From assembly GCA_016165875.1 (NCBI GenBank), contig JABBOT010000013.1, forward strand, positions 17,118,368-17,182,367: 64,000 nucleotides of DNA, written 5' to 3'. Origin of the DNA: Acanthopleura granulata (taxonomy: Eukaryota > Mollusca > Polyplacophora > Chitonida > Chitonidae). The position numbers and the translations under genes are program-made. Shown piece after piece: positions 49,294-62,400 of the stretch; the stretch's first letter is position 1, and each line of letters opens with the position of its first letter. Below the pieces are notes generated by a model, which was not told where the DNA came from, ran no database searches, and saw only the letters and a list, made by a program, of their open reading frames with translations.

Positions 49294-50183
49294 GTAGGTC
49301 ATGTTAAACTGTGCAAAATATATGGAATACATGATATTTGATTTAAAATGCTCTGTATAATCATTGACTATTACGATTTAAGTTCGCCTTGAGTGTTTGT
49401 CTAACTCGACATCATATTACGACCTGGTGTCTGGGTAGAAAAAATATTCTTAAAATTTCATACAGTTCCACCTTTGCCGTGTTAACTAAATTAACCGGTT
49501 AACTTTTTCTGTTACACAGGGTCAGGTTTCTGTGGACCGTGACACCAGAAGGCGTCCTCAGCTTTGCGGAGGGAGGCTACCGACCATCCAACGCCAGTGT
49601 TCAAACATGTGCACTACGGTCCAAGTTCCAAGTCCCGGAAGTGACACAGAGGTGGGAGACCTACGCCGCGGTGTTGGCGTCCAAACTCGACGACATGCAA
49701 CACCAGGCCAGGACGCGCAGCCCGGAACAAGTGCTAGGTGACCTGGGGATTTCTGGTGCAGTCGGAGAAACAGGCATTGGTGGTGCTCTAGACCCACAAT
49801 CCCCGCCCAGAAAGAAACCCAAGACTGCCTATCTGTCCGATGTCAATATTACCCGTTCATCCACATCCTCGGTTCCATATCACAGCTCATGCGCAGACCG
49901 GAATCATCCCTTCTGGTCTTTTCCAATCACGCAGGGTTTCCCCGAGAAGTTTCACCCTGAATTACCAACGGTGTATCAGTCGTCACCAGAAGTCGCTCAT
50001 CGCCCTAAAGGACTCTATCCTGAGCTTAGCCCGCTACCCGTGTTCTGTCTCCCTGTCGTTCCCGATTTACCTTCCCTCAATCATTCCTCGGAAGTGTCGG
50101 GCTCTCAACTTCCGTACAATTACTTCCCATGTTCCGAAGGACGTTTGTTCTCGCCAAGAGCTGATTGTATGTTCAGGAATTAA
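48881..50183 (+). CDS. Fox-2: divergent forkhead transcription factor
   Basis: Two exons, 48881-49293 and 49520-50183, with a 226-bp phase-2 intron (gtaggt...cacag); 358 residues. The forkhead domain is about residues 60-160. It reads RKPSYSYTELIFMAVMRSP, CLPIYEIYRFI, recognition helix HWRSAVRHSLSKTKCF, a basic RKIVLRRR, then after the intron RFLWTVTPEG. The usual base-contacting Asn of the recognition helix is Ser108 and the usual RHN is RHS; His112 is kept. The ATG at 48881 (aacATGG) is chosen because MAAKRKY aligns with MNAKRKY of Fox-1; the frame is open upstream but has no ATG. The C-terminal half has PRKKPKT, a possible nuclear localisation signal, and is Pro/Ser-rich. It is a tandem paralogue of Fox-1, about 7 kb away in the same orientation. 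Expected role: nuclear regulator, target unknown. Confidence 0.87.
49520..50183 (+). CDS. Fox-2 exon 2
   Basis: Starts after gttacacag and gives VRFLWTVTPEG, the wing strand. SFAEGGYRPS follows, then a segment with VTQRWETYAAVLASKLDDM, and a Pro/Ser/aromatic-rich tail ending DCMFRN and TAA. Confidence 0.87.
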
Positions 50184-50652
50184 CATTCATGCCTTGTCGA
50201 TGAACAAAACGTATTGGTCTTGGAGAAAAGGTGCTAAAATATCTCACTATTCCTGCTTTGTGTAAAACAAAATCTTGAAAAAGGTATATGGTTATGGCAC
50301 ATTTGTTTATATTATTTTGTTTATTTATACATGCTTGTAGATTATTTAAGATCTGAAATATATTATTCTAGAGTTATCTACAAAGGGAGTTTTCGTCCTC
50401 ATTTCCCCAAATTGAATGTGTTATCTATAATACAGCCGTGTCCATTGCTTTTCCACCAGGTGGGAAAAGAAAAAAAATTCTTTCCGTTTACATTTTTTCT
50501 CGCGCACATTTAAATGATCGTTTAATTTATATAGTGTATCTTCACATATGTTTGCTGAAGGAGCTGTTTGGTTGCCCTGCATGCTCTAAGCTGCGTTAAA
50601 CTGGGCGTCATGGACTGTTGCATTCGAGGAAGGTAAAGGAATTGAATTGTTC

Positions 50653-50658
50653 AATAAA
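50653..50658 (+). terminator. Probable polyadenylation signal of Fox-2
   Basis: The first AATAAA after the stop, about 470 bases downstream. Supported by position only. Confidence 0.4.
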
Positions 50659-53600
50659 TAGGAATATGCAATATGCAAGAAAAGAAAGAGAAAAGAACAG
50701 ACAGAACCAAATTGTAGCAATGATTGGCTGAAAAATTATATTTAGTCATGATGATAGCGCATGTAACAGCAATGGAATCGCCGTTTTGGTAGCCATATTG
50801 CCAAACAACTCTGTTCGGAGATTTATCATTCTAGATATAGAAACTGATGAATAATATTAAACTATAATAATTATAATCCCCCAACAAAGGACAAACAGTC
50901 AATAGTTAATGATGTGAAATGAGCTGACATGTCAGCATGATAAATTTTCTTTTATGCCTACTAATATGTTTATTGGGGAACACTTCAACACTGTTCTAAG
51001 CCAATAAATAGACAAGGGAAGGGGACAAAGAATTATGAAACCTTCACCATATGCAGGGGAAATTAAGACCCTTTTGGAAAAGTTCAGTCTGACAGATATA
51101 TGGCAGCAACAAAATTAAAATATTTACTAGTACACATGGAGTCAGAAGAGTCTAGTTTAAAGTCGCTTTGACTTTTGGCAGGTGTCCGCTTGTCTAGCAC
51201 TACGCGTGCCTTAAATTGTATATGCCTGTAATATTCTTGCTTGCGGTAGACGAATTGTTAGTCTTTTATCTCGACCTGTTCTTTCAACGGATTACACGTA
51301 TAGGTCTACTTAGCTTTGAGAAATGCGTAGCCAGTTTATAATTGTCATTCACTTATCACACAGGGAAAAAAGTAACTCCTTCACACATTATCATTGAAAC
51401 GTTTGGGATAAATCATGTCCGGACATCTGACAACTTACTGATGAAGTTCCTCACGTGTGACTCACAATCATGCACGTCACATTTTCGAGGAAGTGAATCA
51501 CCTCTTCAGGATGTTTCACTTATGTGGCGCAGAAGTCATGTTTTGGACAAAACAGAACGGAGCCCCCTGGGAAGTCACTCGCGGCACGAAGTCACGCTGA
51601 AATAAAATCGAACTTCTATTACAGTAACACCTGACCACAACTTTAATAAGCGAACTATCTATGATATAACTTATGAGGCGAGTTTAATTAAAGGGGGAGT
51701 ACGGTATTTCTTATTAAATGACGCTCTCATGACGACAAAGAACAATTGCATTCCCATATGAAGTTAAGCAATGGCCCCTGGAGACGGCCCTTGACGTTAT
51801 GTAGACCTGTGAAGGCCTGGATTGAATTCAGGGTGACCGAGTTGGTTGTTTGTTGTGCAGATCGGATCAACCTTCGCAAGGTACGGATTGATTCAGTAGG
51901 CCAGAGTAGAGCAGTAAGGCACGGGTTGCTTGGTTGAAAGGCCAAGGGACGAGCTCTTCGCTGTTCGTGTTCGATACGTTCGAAACGAAATCTTCAGTAC
52001 ACTGGTAAGTTAAAGAAATGATATATCAACAAGTTAAAATACCTAAGAAGAGACGGTATACTCTGTAAAAACTACCATGTACGCATTACTCTTGTAGTGT
52101 ACCTCCGCATAATTTTGTGTGCCAAGTGGTATGTGCATACATCCACAATGGCGCGTGTATCAGTGGTACACAATCTGTATCCCACTGATACACATGCACT
52201 GTGAACGTGCAAATTTGTACACAGTCGCTTTATATACCTGCGTGTGTGTATTGTCTAAACAGGTACGAGTACAGTACAAAACATTGTTGTCACAAACCTC
52301 CGACATGAGCAGGTGACAAAGATTAGAATATGGCTACAAAGTTTAGCCAGATATAACAGATATAGGGTATAGCAATATGACATGGTTACATAACAGTTGT
52401 ATGGGTGATCATTTATATAGCGATAAAGTTCTTAATCCCGGAAATAATTTAAAACAGCTATATATTATATTACTGAATTATGCCTCCTATTATTTGATTG
52501 TGTTCAGCACGCTAAACAGTCGACATTTTTCGGCAGCGCGCTGTAGGCTATGGTACCATCAGTTTGGGCTAAATTGGGAGTAAAACAAAAGCTTCCAAAA
52601 CTAAAGCAGTAAACTTTAACTTGAAATAAGATTAGTCGACAGGCAACTGAAAATTGTGCGTACATACTTTCATCTTGTTTGTTTGTTTAGTCATTCAGTT
52701 TAAACAAACTTAAAATGCAAGCAAGTGTTTGAATTGCGTCACAAGAAATTATTCCCAGTATAAACTGAGCTCTTATTGACTTATTGCCAACAAGTAAAAT
52801 ATAGTTTAAATAACTTTCACCTATATTTCACCGTTACAAGTAGGTCAGTACAAAGAAGAGGAACGAAAACTGATGTTGGTATAACAATCATGGTAGCCGC
52901 CACTGACAGTAGGCCTGTGGTTCAGAAAGACCACCTTAGAATTCTAAGATTTGAGTACATGGAATTCCAAATAAAATTTCTAAAATTCGAATAAAATACC
53001 CTTCGATATAATTCCCAGCAGCCTCTCTGGTGGTGCTCTGTAGGGTACGCATGCGTATTTCAAAACTATGGCCCACGATCAGGAGAAAGGAGAACGCCAT
53101 CCCCAATTAAGAACAACAACAACATCATCAACAACAACAATGTCGTTCTCTCCTGGAAATGTTCATCGCAGCTAAAAAAAATCTAAATGCGCGACATTCA
53201 CATGCACGTATACTAACACCAATACCAGCCCTCTTCCAGCAGTGGGAAATAATAGAAATAATACTGATTAGAAAAATTTGTGAATTCGTATAAAGGCATC
53301 CTGTCATGATCCGTTGGCTAATTATTCTAAGTAAACTACAGAGAATCGATCATCGGGAAATCTCTAAAAAGGGACTGTGTACCACAGGTACACACACTGT
53401 AACAAAACTGAATATCTACAGCCTTTGTGTAAAAGAGGTACACAGCCATGTGTATCACCAATACACATATTTTTTTAACAAGGACAAAATCTGTACACCT
53501 CTGGTACACAAAGTTTTTAGATGTTCAGTTTCTTGACAGTGTGTGTACCTGTGGTACACAGTCGCTTTTAGAGAACAGGCTGTGTTGTTGTGGTGAGTTC

Positions 53601-53720
53601 AAATCCAACTCTGGGTGACTCATTTGTTGTTAGTTTTACACATGTATATAGAAGCCTGCTTATTGGGGTGTAAGCTGCACATGTCCGTACGTTGCAGGGC
53701 AGGACAATTTTCTTATTTTT

Positions 53721-53945
53721 TGAGTGTTGTTATTACGCCGTACTCAGGCATTTTTTACTGATAGGGCTGCCGCCAGCATTATGGAAGTAGGAAACTGGGC
53801 AGAGCCCCGGCCAAACCCACGACCAACCGCAGATTGCTGGCAGACTTTTCCACGTACGGCCTGAGAGGAAGCCAGGAGGAGCTGAACTTAAAATCACAGT
53901 GGCCCCGTTGGTGTGAGGCACCTGGGTCATTACGCTGCCTAATCA
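53721..53945 (-). repeat. RUDI-like SINE
   Basis: Contains attacgccgtactcaggc, ggcagagccccggccaaac and tgaggcacctgggtcattac. The tRNA 5' end is partly lost. Confidence 0.84.
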
Positions 53946-54484
53946 AACAAATGCATAATTACATAAATGCATAATCCTGTTCCAAATTATATATTCCAGT
54001 ACGTCTTATAACTGAAGCACCTATCTTTTTGAAGGATCTAATCACTAGAATGCAAATTTTAGACACCGGTATAATTTTTCGTATTAATATACAAGTATCC
54101 GGTCGAACAAATCAATACCGCTGATAATATTATACGTGTAAGTTCAAATGTATACTCATGTATTTATATCATGAATATACATATGACATCTGGACTGTGT
54201 TACTGAAGTCACTCGAGTTGACAATAAATTACACAGTCACGTTATGAGAGGCTTGGGATCACGCGTACCCCTGTGTGGCCTAAATTAGGTCAGTCTGAAC
54301 TTTACTCGGCACTTTTAACTCTCTCCACAGTGTGATATTTCTTCACATATTTTCACGAACTTCTGTCTGATGTGTCTTGGGTCACCTTGCCGTGGTGGAC
54401 CTATTGTCCCCATGACCTGTCCAGCCTGGGGCGCTGACCGGCCATTGTGCTCCCCGCCACATAGTGTATGTGGGCCTATGTATG

Positions 54485-54760
54485 CTAGGGGTTTTACGTC
54501 GTACTTCACAATTTTTCATAGGGAGTCCTTACAAGGTTTATTTGCTGTGTCTCAAGTGCTGCCACCACTGGAACATCACGCCGAAGACACCACACATCTA
54601 ACCCCACCCAGTCACATTATGCTGACACCGGGCCGACCACTCCTGTTTTCTTGCTCTAACCTCTTAATGCTGAGTCTTAAGCGAGGCAACAATAAGTGAC
54701 TTTAATAAAGCCTTTGGTAGGACCCGACCCGGATCTCCAGCCAGCCACATCAAGCATTGA
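54485..54760 (-). repeat. Second SINE family, minus-strand copy
   Basis: Contains ggggttttacgtcgtacttc at the left (3' end of the element). Further in are the cgccgaagacacc, tgctgacaccgggccgacc and ctaacctcttaatgctgag strings of this family. The tRNA head is missing. Confidence 0.72.
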
Positions 54761-55769
54761 ACTGATAAGTAAAAAATTGCTGTCATTACTGCTGTTATTG
54801 ATACTGTTGTTGTTATTATTGTTGCTTTTATTGCGGTTATTGGCATTATAACATGAGGGGAAGAAGTAAAACATCTCCAGGCCTTGAACAAAGCGGCTCA
54901 CTGGTACATATGTACCCTTTTGTTTTGTCCTACATGATCTCCACTGTCGCTCCGATATTTGAATGTCTCCTTACCCGTGGGATCATACAACCTTCCTTGA
55001 ATTTCCGGAGAGTATTGCCAGAGTTCTCCTGCATCGTAACTCACCCACTTATCTTATATCTCCTGCCAAAATACAGACACTCACGGTTTCATTTCGGCGG
55101 TTTCACCTTCATTATTTAGGAGCTGACCGGCCTAGAAGCTCATCGCTCCATGTTAAAACAAGAACGGGGCCATGTTTCATGATTGCCCGCTAAAAACGGA
55201 AGTGCTGCCATATGCAAAGTATTTCCAGACCATTGTGTGGTCGCAGGAGTAAGTTTCTTGATCATTTCATGTTATAAATTGGCATGTATACTTAAACCAT
55301 AAACACAACCCTATCAGCCTATCACAGTCTCAGGAGACAAGAGTGTTCCGCGCTTAGAACAATGACGTCACAGCCCAGCCAGAATGGCTGCGTTTCATGG
55401 TAGGCGACCTAGCATGGTCAGATGTCAGTTTGCGCTGCCGTGGTAGCTATTAGAAAAAATACTTGACCGAAATAAACATAATATTGCCCAGCCTTCTTGG
55501 AAAACTTAACTTACAACATGAGCTGCCCTTTCACTTCAAGTAGTAGGTGGAAGAGTTTTCTTTATTTGGAAAAAGACCATTACGACCATGTTTCGTTCAA
55601 AACGAGGGTCTCTATTCATCGAATCTTGAATCTGAAGGGAGTTTCACTCACTCAGAAACCAGTGGCCTAGGGCTTGTACATTTTGGAGACAAAGAGAAAT
55701 AATGTGGACCATAGTGTGGCATAAGTAGTCTACAATTCTAATAAATTAAATAGATTTGTCTCTCCGCAG

Positions 55770-55804
55770 ATCTTATTGCGCCGATTCAGACGGACACCGT
55801 TAAC
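55770..55804 (+). other. SLCO-B 5' UTR part of first coding exon
   Basis: A good acceptor (ttgtctctccgcag) ends at 55769, and 35 nt of leader precede the ATG. The leader resembles that of SLCO-A (gattcagacgga in both). The upstream promoter exon was not found. Confidence 0.6.
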
Positions 55805-56486
55805 ATGGCAACAGTGGAAATGTCGGAGAATCGACCCAAAAGCCAAAACGGAATCGTAAAGAAGGAAGATTCCGGAGCAATAAAGGACCATCAGGATATC
55901 CTGGCCACATCATGGCGTCGGTGTTGTCTGACGTCAATGGCGCCCTTTGCCGCTTATTACGGTGTCGTTGGCATGATAACGTCAGCGCTGGCGTCCTTTC
56001 TGACGTCGCAGATCACCACGATAGAGAAGCAGTTCGGATTGAGCAGCTCGCAGAGTGGAGTACTGCTCAGTATGAACGATGCTGGCTTCCTTATCACCGT
56101 AGTGTTTGTATCTTACTTCGGCCGAAATTCCCATATTCCTAGAATTCTGGGGTTCTGTTGTTTTCTTTACGGTGTGTCTGCGCTGGTGTGTACCATCCCT
56201 TACCTTTTCACAGATAATTCACTCCACCTAATCACCAGTTCCAACTCGTCGACGAATGTTACCTCTAATGATGAAGGGCGACTGTGTTCGGCGTCAGTTT
56301 CACCTCCAGACACAGGAGAGTGCACCAGTAATCAGAAAAATTTCTACACAATGGCCAAGACAGTAGCTATGGCTCTGATCTCTTGTGGCATGTTCATGCA
56401 GGGAATGGCAAAAGCTCCAAGAATACCTCTTGTGCAAACGTACATAGATGACAACGTCCCGAAAACCAGCTCAGGATTTCATATCG
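55805..56486 (+). CDS. SLCO-B exon 1 (residues 1-228)
   Basis: 682 nt, donor gtgagt. Encodes MATVEMSENRPK, then roughly four helices. QITTIEKQFGLSSSQSG and VFVSYFGRNSHIPRILGF match the family and SLCO-A. N-glycosylation sequons (NSST, NVTS) are in the extracellular segment. Confidence 0.94.
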
Positions 56487-59400
56487 GTGAGTCAATTCAT
56501 CTGACCGCTGTCATACATAAGAAAAATTCTGGAGGTAAGACAAATAAATCACCAATCATGCGATGTTGATGTTCTTCTTCTTCATAGTTTTCGTATGTTG
56601 AGGGTGTAAGGGACTCGTGCTAAGAAAATAAAGATTTGGAATTCTTCACAGTTCATTATCTCTCAGTGATGAACCTTTCCCACAGAAAGCAGGACTATTC
56701 AGGACCAAGCTATGTAGTTTGTTGTTCACGCCTTCTCTTGCGATGAGGTTTTGTGGGCAAATTGATAACATATTATTTATTCATTGCAAGAAAACAATGG
56801 CCACACTTGCTAGAACCAGAGACGCCATTGCGCGAGAAGCTCTATTCTAGAGTGCAGGTCTCTGAGGCCGCGTACCGGACATAGTCCTTCGATCTCGACA
56901 GGTGCGACCTGCCTATATTACTGAAGCCGATTCTACAAAGCCATTTCTAACTGAAGTTAAACTTTATAACATCGCTACAGGGCTGAGTTTTTCACATGGA
57001 CAGTTGAAATTTTGACACATTTTTCTGATGGCGCCATTGATGATGTGGTTTTAAATTTCTAAGGCTCCAAAATAAGCTCTAAAATAGTATTTTGAAATTT
57101 TGAAAGGCAGGAAAGGTTTTGTAGAATCGGCCCAGAAAGTTATCTGACAAACATATACAACAATGAATGGCGTCTGATTTGTCTACATAAATGAGTGGAA
57201 TCCCTTAACATTATTCAACATGGACCAGTTTGTGTTAAAAAGAACAGTTGTAAATGACATTGTAACATCAATGTTGTAATCCAACTCCTTTGTGTATCTT
57301 TTATTATATATCAGTGTATCTAAAATAATGAATAATATCTGCTCTTTTTTGCCTTGTATTTTCACATTATTAGTTCCATGGTTACTTAGTGAAAGAATAC
57401 GAAACTATATGGGGTCTGTAAGCCTCATAAGCCCCATGTGAGGCTTATTGATCCCATATATTTTCGTATCCTTCACTCAGTAACCATGTAACGAATTTCT
57501 CCCGCGGAAGACCCGAAAAACTACACTGAAAATTTGTTTCTTGAAAAGCAAGTTTCAACATTCCATTAAGTCCATTAAAAAGCAGAGGATTTTGTGTGAT
57601 GCGAGATAATTTTTGTTACACCAGGCGTGATCCTCTCCTTGGCTGTATTCGGACCAGCTATGTCGTTCGGAATTGGAGGATCCATCAGTAAAATCTACGT
57701 CACACTGGAAGGTAAGTTGTGTTGTACTTCCCCAGAGTTCTATATTACATTTTCTATGATAAAGACTGCCACTATCTGGTAGCTGGAAATGCAAATGAAT
57801 GAGGTGACGAGGCCAAAAATATGCTAAAGTAAATGCAGTAACAAAAAAATACAGCATAGAACGTAACACAAGAGCAATAACGACAGTGTAATAAAGTTGG
57901 CAAATGGTTAAAAGTCACCGATGAAATCCTACCTCTTTTTAATTTACCTCGGTTATACTTTTATTGCAAATGTTTATTTATTTATTTACTTCATTGGTGT
58001 TTAACGCCGCATTCATGAATATTTCACTTATATGACGGCGATCAGAATTATGGTGAGGGGAAACTGGGCACAGCCCGGGAGAAACCCACAACCATGTGCA
58101 AGCTGCTGAAGGACCATCCCACGTACGGCAGGAAAGGAAGATAGCGTGAGCTGGATTTGGACTCACAGCAACCGCATTGGTGAGAGGCAGCCGTGTCATT
58201 AAGCCGCTAACCCCATCCGCCACGGAGGCCTCACAAATGTGCATGCAAATGCTTAAATGGAACAGTGTCAACTTACACTTACGTAAGTGTAATGGCTGTC
58301 CAGTTATTTTCACATTTCCTCAATCTAGAGACCACCTTGAATCCGCGTGATCCACGCTGGATCGGGGCCTGGTGGCTTGGCTTCCTCGTGTTTGGAAGCC
58401 TTGGGGTCATCTTGTCGTTTCCGGTCTGTCTATTCCCACGGAGACTGTCAAATGCTCCGACGGAAAGCAAGCTCAAGTCTTCACCCACTGGCCAGCAAGT
58501 ACAGGGGAACCGTGTCCAGACAGCCATTATGTCTATTAAAGGTTTGTTAAGCGTTGTAACCAGACATTCCCAGTAGATATCCCTATTGAATATTTCAATC
58601 ATTTGACGGCGGCCACCATTATGGTGAAGAAAACCGGACATAACCCGGGGAGGGGGGGGGACCCCCGGCCACCGCAGGTTGTTTACAGAGAGGAATCCAG
58701 CCTAAGCTGGATTTCAACTCAAGGCATCGGCCCAGGAGTCACTTCTTTGTGGCCGCACCAGGCCAAGAAGGTCATTTTAAAGCGTGAGCAGGAGACTGAA
58801 TTGTCTCCTTCAGAGTAACATTATTATGAAATATTACGAAAGTCAACAAGAATGGGCTAGGCGGGATAATTAAAAATTATTTTGCTTATTATTGTATACT
58901 TGCTTATAATTTTGCAAGAGCAGTTGTTGATATCCAATTGTTTTTCCTCAGGAATCCTGCCGTCACTTTGGCGTCTTGCCCGGCGTCCAGTGTACGTCTT
59001 TTTTGTCATTGCATCCGGCCTGAGAATTTTCAGCATCGCCGCCATTGTTGTCTTTCAACCTAAATACATGCAAGTTTACTACGGACTCTCCATCTACAAA
59101 TCCAACCTGATCGTGGGTAAGACGATATAAGGACCTGTCACAAAGCATCCACCGTGGGGTATAAATAACAACCACTACAGAGAAAATGCAACTATTTACT
59201 CGCTGGAAATGTAACCACATTATGAAAACACAACCACATTACTGGGATAAACCTTTCAGAGTAAAACTTCGTTTACACGAAAACACTGAAATTAAGTGTT
59301 AGTCGTCGTACGTTAACACACAGGAGCAATTTGAGAGAACAGCTATAACAGTGTTTAGTTTCAGATATCGCAGAAAATATTCAAATTAATCCATTGTCGT

Positions 59401-62400
59401 CCTTGAGATCAATAGAACATCATTATCGTAGTACAACAAACACAAGCTCAAAGTCATAATGGGGATTGTAAATGGCTTTTAACACCAAATAAGCAAAGTC
59501 CCTGTATACATTACCGAACAAGACAACGTGAATATTTCTCACTGTGATCCAATCAAACACTGTTTATAACTACCGTCTGACTTATCAGTGTACATTTCCG
59601 CGCTAGCTCAGAGCAATGATCTAGAAGCATCCTACCCATGCGGTCGCTGCGAGTTCAAGTCCAGCTCATGCTGGCCTCCTCTCCGGCCGTACGTGGGAAG
59701 GTCTGCCAGCAACCTGCGGATGGACGTGGGTATCCCCCGGGCTCTGCCCAGTTTCCTCCAACTATAATGCTGATCGTCGTCGGATAAGTGAAATATTCTT
59801 GAGTACGGCGCAAAACAAAAATAAAATATGTCTTTGACTGGTCCAAATCATCAGTGTACATATTTAATAGCACCATGGCCTATACAGTCTGTGTACGTGT
59901 CTTTAGCTGCTATCGAAACAGTCACTGTACATGTAGACCTGTATATGCCGTTGTGTTTGATTCTCCAGGGTTCATGAGCGTGGGAACAGCAGCGACGGCC
60001 ATATTCCTCAGTGGTATCGTTACCCGGAAGCTAAAGTTAGAGCTGGGTGGAATGCTGAAGATGATTATCATCACCCAGGTCGTCGCCAGTCTTCTCGTCC
60101 TCATCGGCCTGTTCCTCATCTGTCCTCAGCCACAGATACAAGAATTCGACAGTAACGGGTACGAGTACCGCATTTTTTTGTCTACTGAAACGAATGAACT
60201 TAACTGGAAGTTGGAATTTGATGATGAACTAGATCAGCCTTGTAACTTGTTTAAGTGGCATTTAGAAGTTGGGATGGAAGTACACTGGAACATGTCTTTC
60301 TTATGGATATACAACTTCTTGGTTTATTATCACGACGTTTCGATGTAGATACTAGATCACTTGATAACGATGTTAGTATCTACATCGAAACGTCGTGATA
60401 ATAAACCAAGAAGTTGTATATCCATAAGAAAGACATGTTCCAGTGTAGATCAGCCTTACATGTAGTTCATTGGAGAGCAGTTTCCTTTCACCAGTATGAC
60501 CCTACACCATGTAAAAACTGCATCAGCATAAAATACTCGTCACATGCGGGAAATTTCGTTGGTTCTTGCCAAAGTCCGGCTGTTTTCTTCGGTCACTCCA
60601 TTTTCCTTCTCCCACCTGAGTGAAATAATCTTCAGACAAATGCATTTACACATATAAATGTATCTTCTGGGTCCACCACTTATCAACATGAACCAAAAAC
60701 AAAAACCTGACCCAATACTCTCGTCTACCCATATTCGTATATTCGTACAAAGTTTATGCAGAGTATAGACAGCGTAAAAGCATAATCTACATATATCTGT
60801 TATACCTTTAAACAGCCAGTCACATTCAAATTCCTCTTCCTGTTCCGCCGGATGTAACTGTGCCGCAGCAAATTTCTTCCCTGTCTGCGGTTCTAATGGC
60901 ATCAACTATTTTTCACCTTGTCACGCGGGCTGTAAAGGCAAAGGAAGCGAGGTGAGAAGATGTTTTAATATTACTATAATTATATCATAATAATTAAGAT
61001 AGTTTGTTGAATACGCTCGAAGAGGATTTTTCGCTACAGCGCAAGCAAATCCTCTTGGTCAACCTTAAAAGCATTGTAACCACACATAATAGCCCAAATT
61101 ACGAGCATCTTATGTGTATGGTCATGACGCCTGAAGCTTTTAATGTACAGATTCGAGCACAGCCTCACCTCGAAAAATGTACATAAAAACCTAGACATAA
61201 GTGTGCGGTAACCTGGGCATAAGCGCGCATATTCTGCGTGTACAAATTCTTACGCGCTATCTGGCTTACAACTATTTAACTTGGCTTCCATCTTGCAAGA
61301 ATGCTCGTTAAGAATTTTTTCTCTAAATCATCACTCTTGCTTCCAAAACTGCGCACGCGCGTTTAAGTTGATGGAACTTTGCTAACATTTAGTGTCGCTG
61401 TCCGTGATCATTTCGATTTTATTCCAATAGCTACTGTTGGCACAAGCGTGGGAAATGCACTCCTTTTTCCATACCCGCCACGTAATACACAGGACCTTGA
61501 ATGGAAATCATGCAGAGACCAAATCACCGCCCTGTTGCTACTCTTCTGACATTCCTGTGGGGTCCTTCAAAATCTACCTTCACCTGTTCGTGCATTATAT
61601 TGTTGAATGCTGCAAGATTACTGGGATTGCCTGTCTATACCCTGTCAGTCCTCAGGCTGTAGATGCCACACCGGGGTTGTGTCAGTCAGAGTGCTCCCTT
61701 CACATTGATCTTGTATGTTGCAGGGATACGTGGATTGCATGTGTATATCAAACTCCACGACCGATCCTGTCAGCCCTCAGGCTGTAGATGCCACACCGGG
61801 GTTGTGTCAGTCAGAGTGTTCCCTCTATATTGCGTTTTCTGTCCTCCAGTTCATTTCTAGCTTTATCAGCGGATTAGGAGGTATCCCAGCCGCCTTGGTG
61901 CCGATAAGGTATGATTTTTACACTCTATATTTAGTGTCTGGATACAAATAATTTTTTCGGCATTAATGTTATTTGGTAAAATGACTATCTAAGTAAGGCT
62001 TTGTCAGATTTCAACCGTCAACTCCATTAAGCTAGGTCTGTAACGTAGATTTCGAAAACTGTCAAAACAGCAAATAGTGGGAGAGCATTAGATTGGGGGC
62101 AAACCCTTACTTTTGAGCGTGCTTCACAGCCCTGAAGCAGTTATGATGAGTGGCTTATATCAGTCCGTAGGATGCACCGTGTGTGGGTTCCAAACCGGTG
62201 TAGGAAAGGAAATGTGTGCATTTTCCCCCTCTCGATGCTCTTGGGAGCCTGGTGACAATAAGGGAAGGACCACGATCGTCTGGCCGTAGGCTTCTCTTCC
62301 ACCATCACCCAAGTCTGCAAATATGTTGAAAAGGTCCATTTGTACAAAGTGGTATGACCATGTTTTCCATGTTATGAAGTTCACTTAGGTCATACCACTT

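Larger units (their letters stand above)
50184..55769. other. Fox-2 3' region and spacer to SLCO-B
   Basis: Contains the likely Fox-2 3' UTR up to about 50660 and gtacac-rich palindromic clusters (52119-52230, 53380-53560). Also one RUDI-like SINE and one second-family SINE. No exon recognised. Confidence 0.5.

Noticed and set aside
60159..60348. Read-through extension of SLCO-B exon 5
   Set aside because: It would skip the Kazal exon and continue into the inverted repeat. The donor gg/gtacga and both neighbouring phases support an intron. The extension has no OATP similarity.
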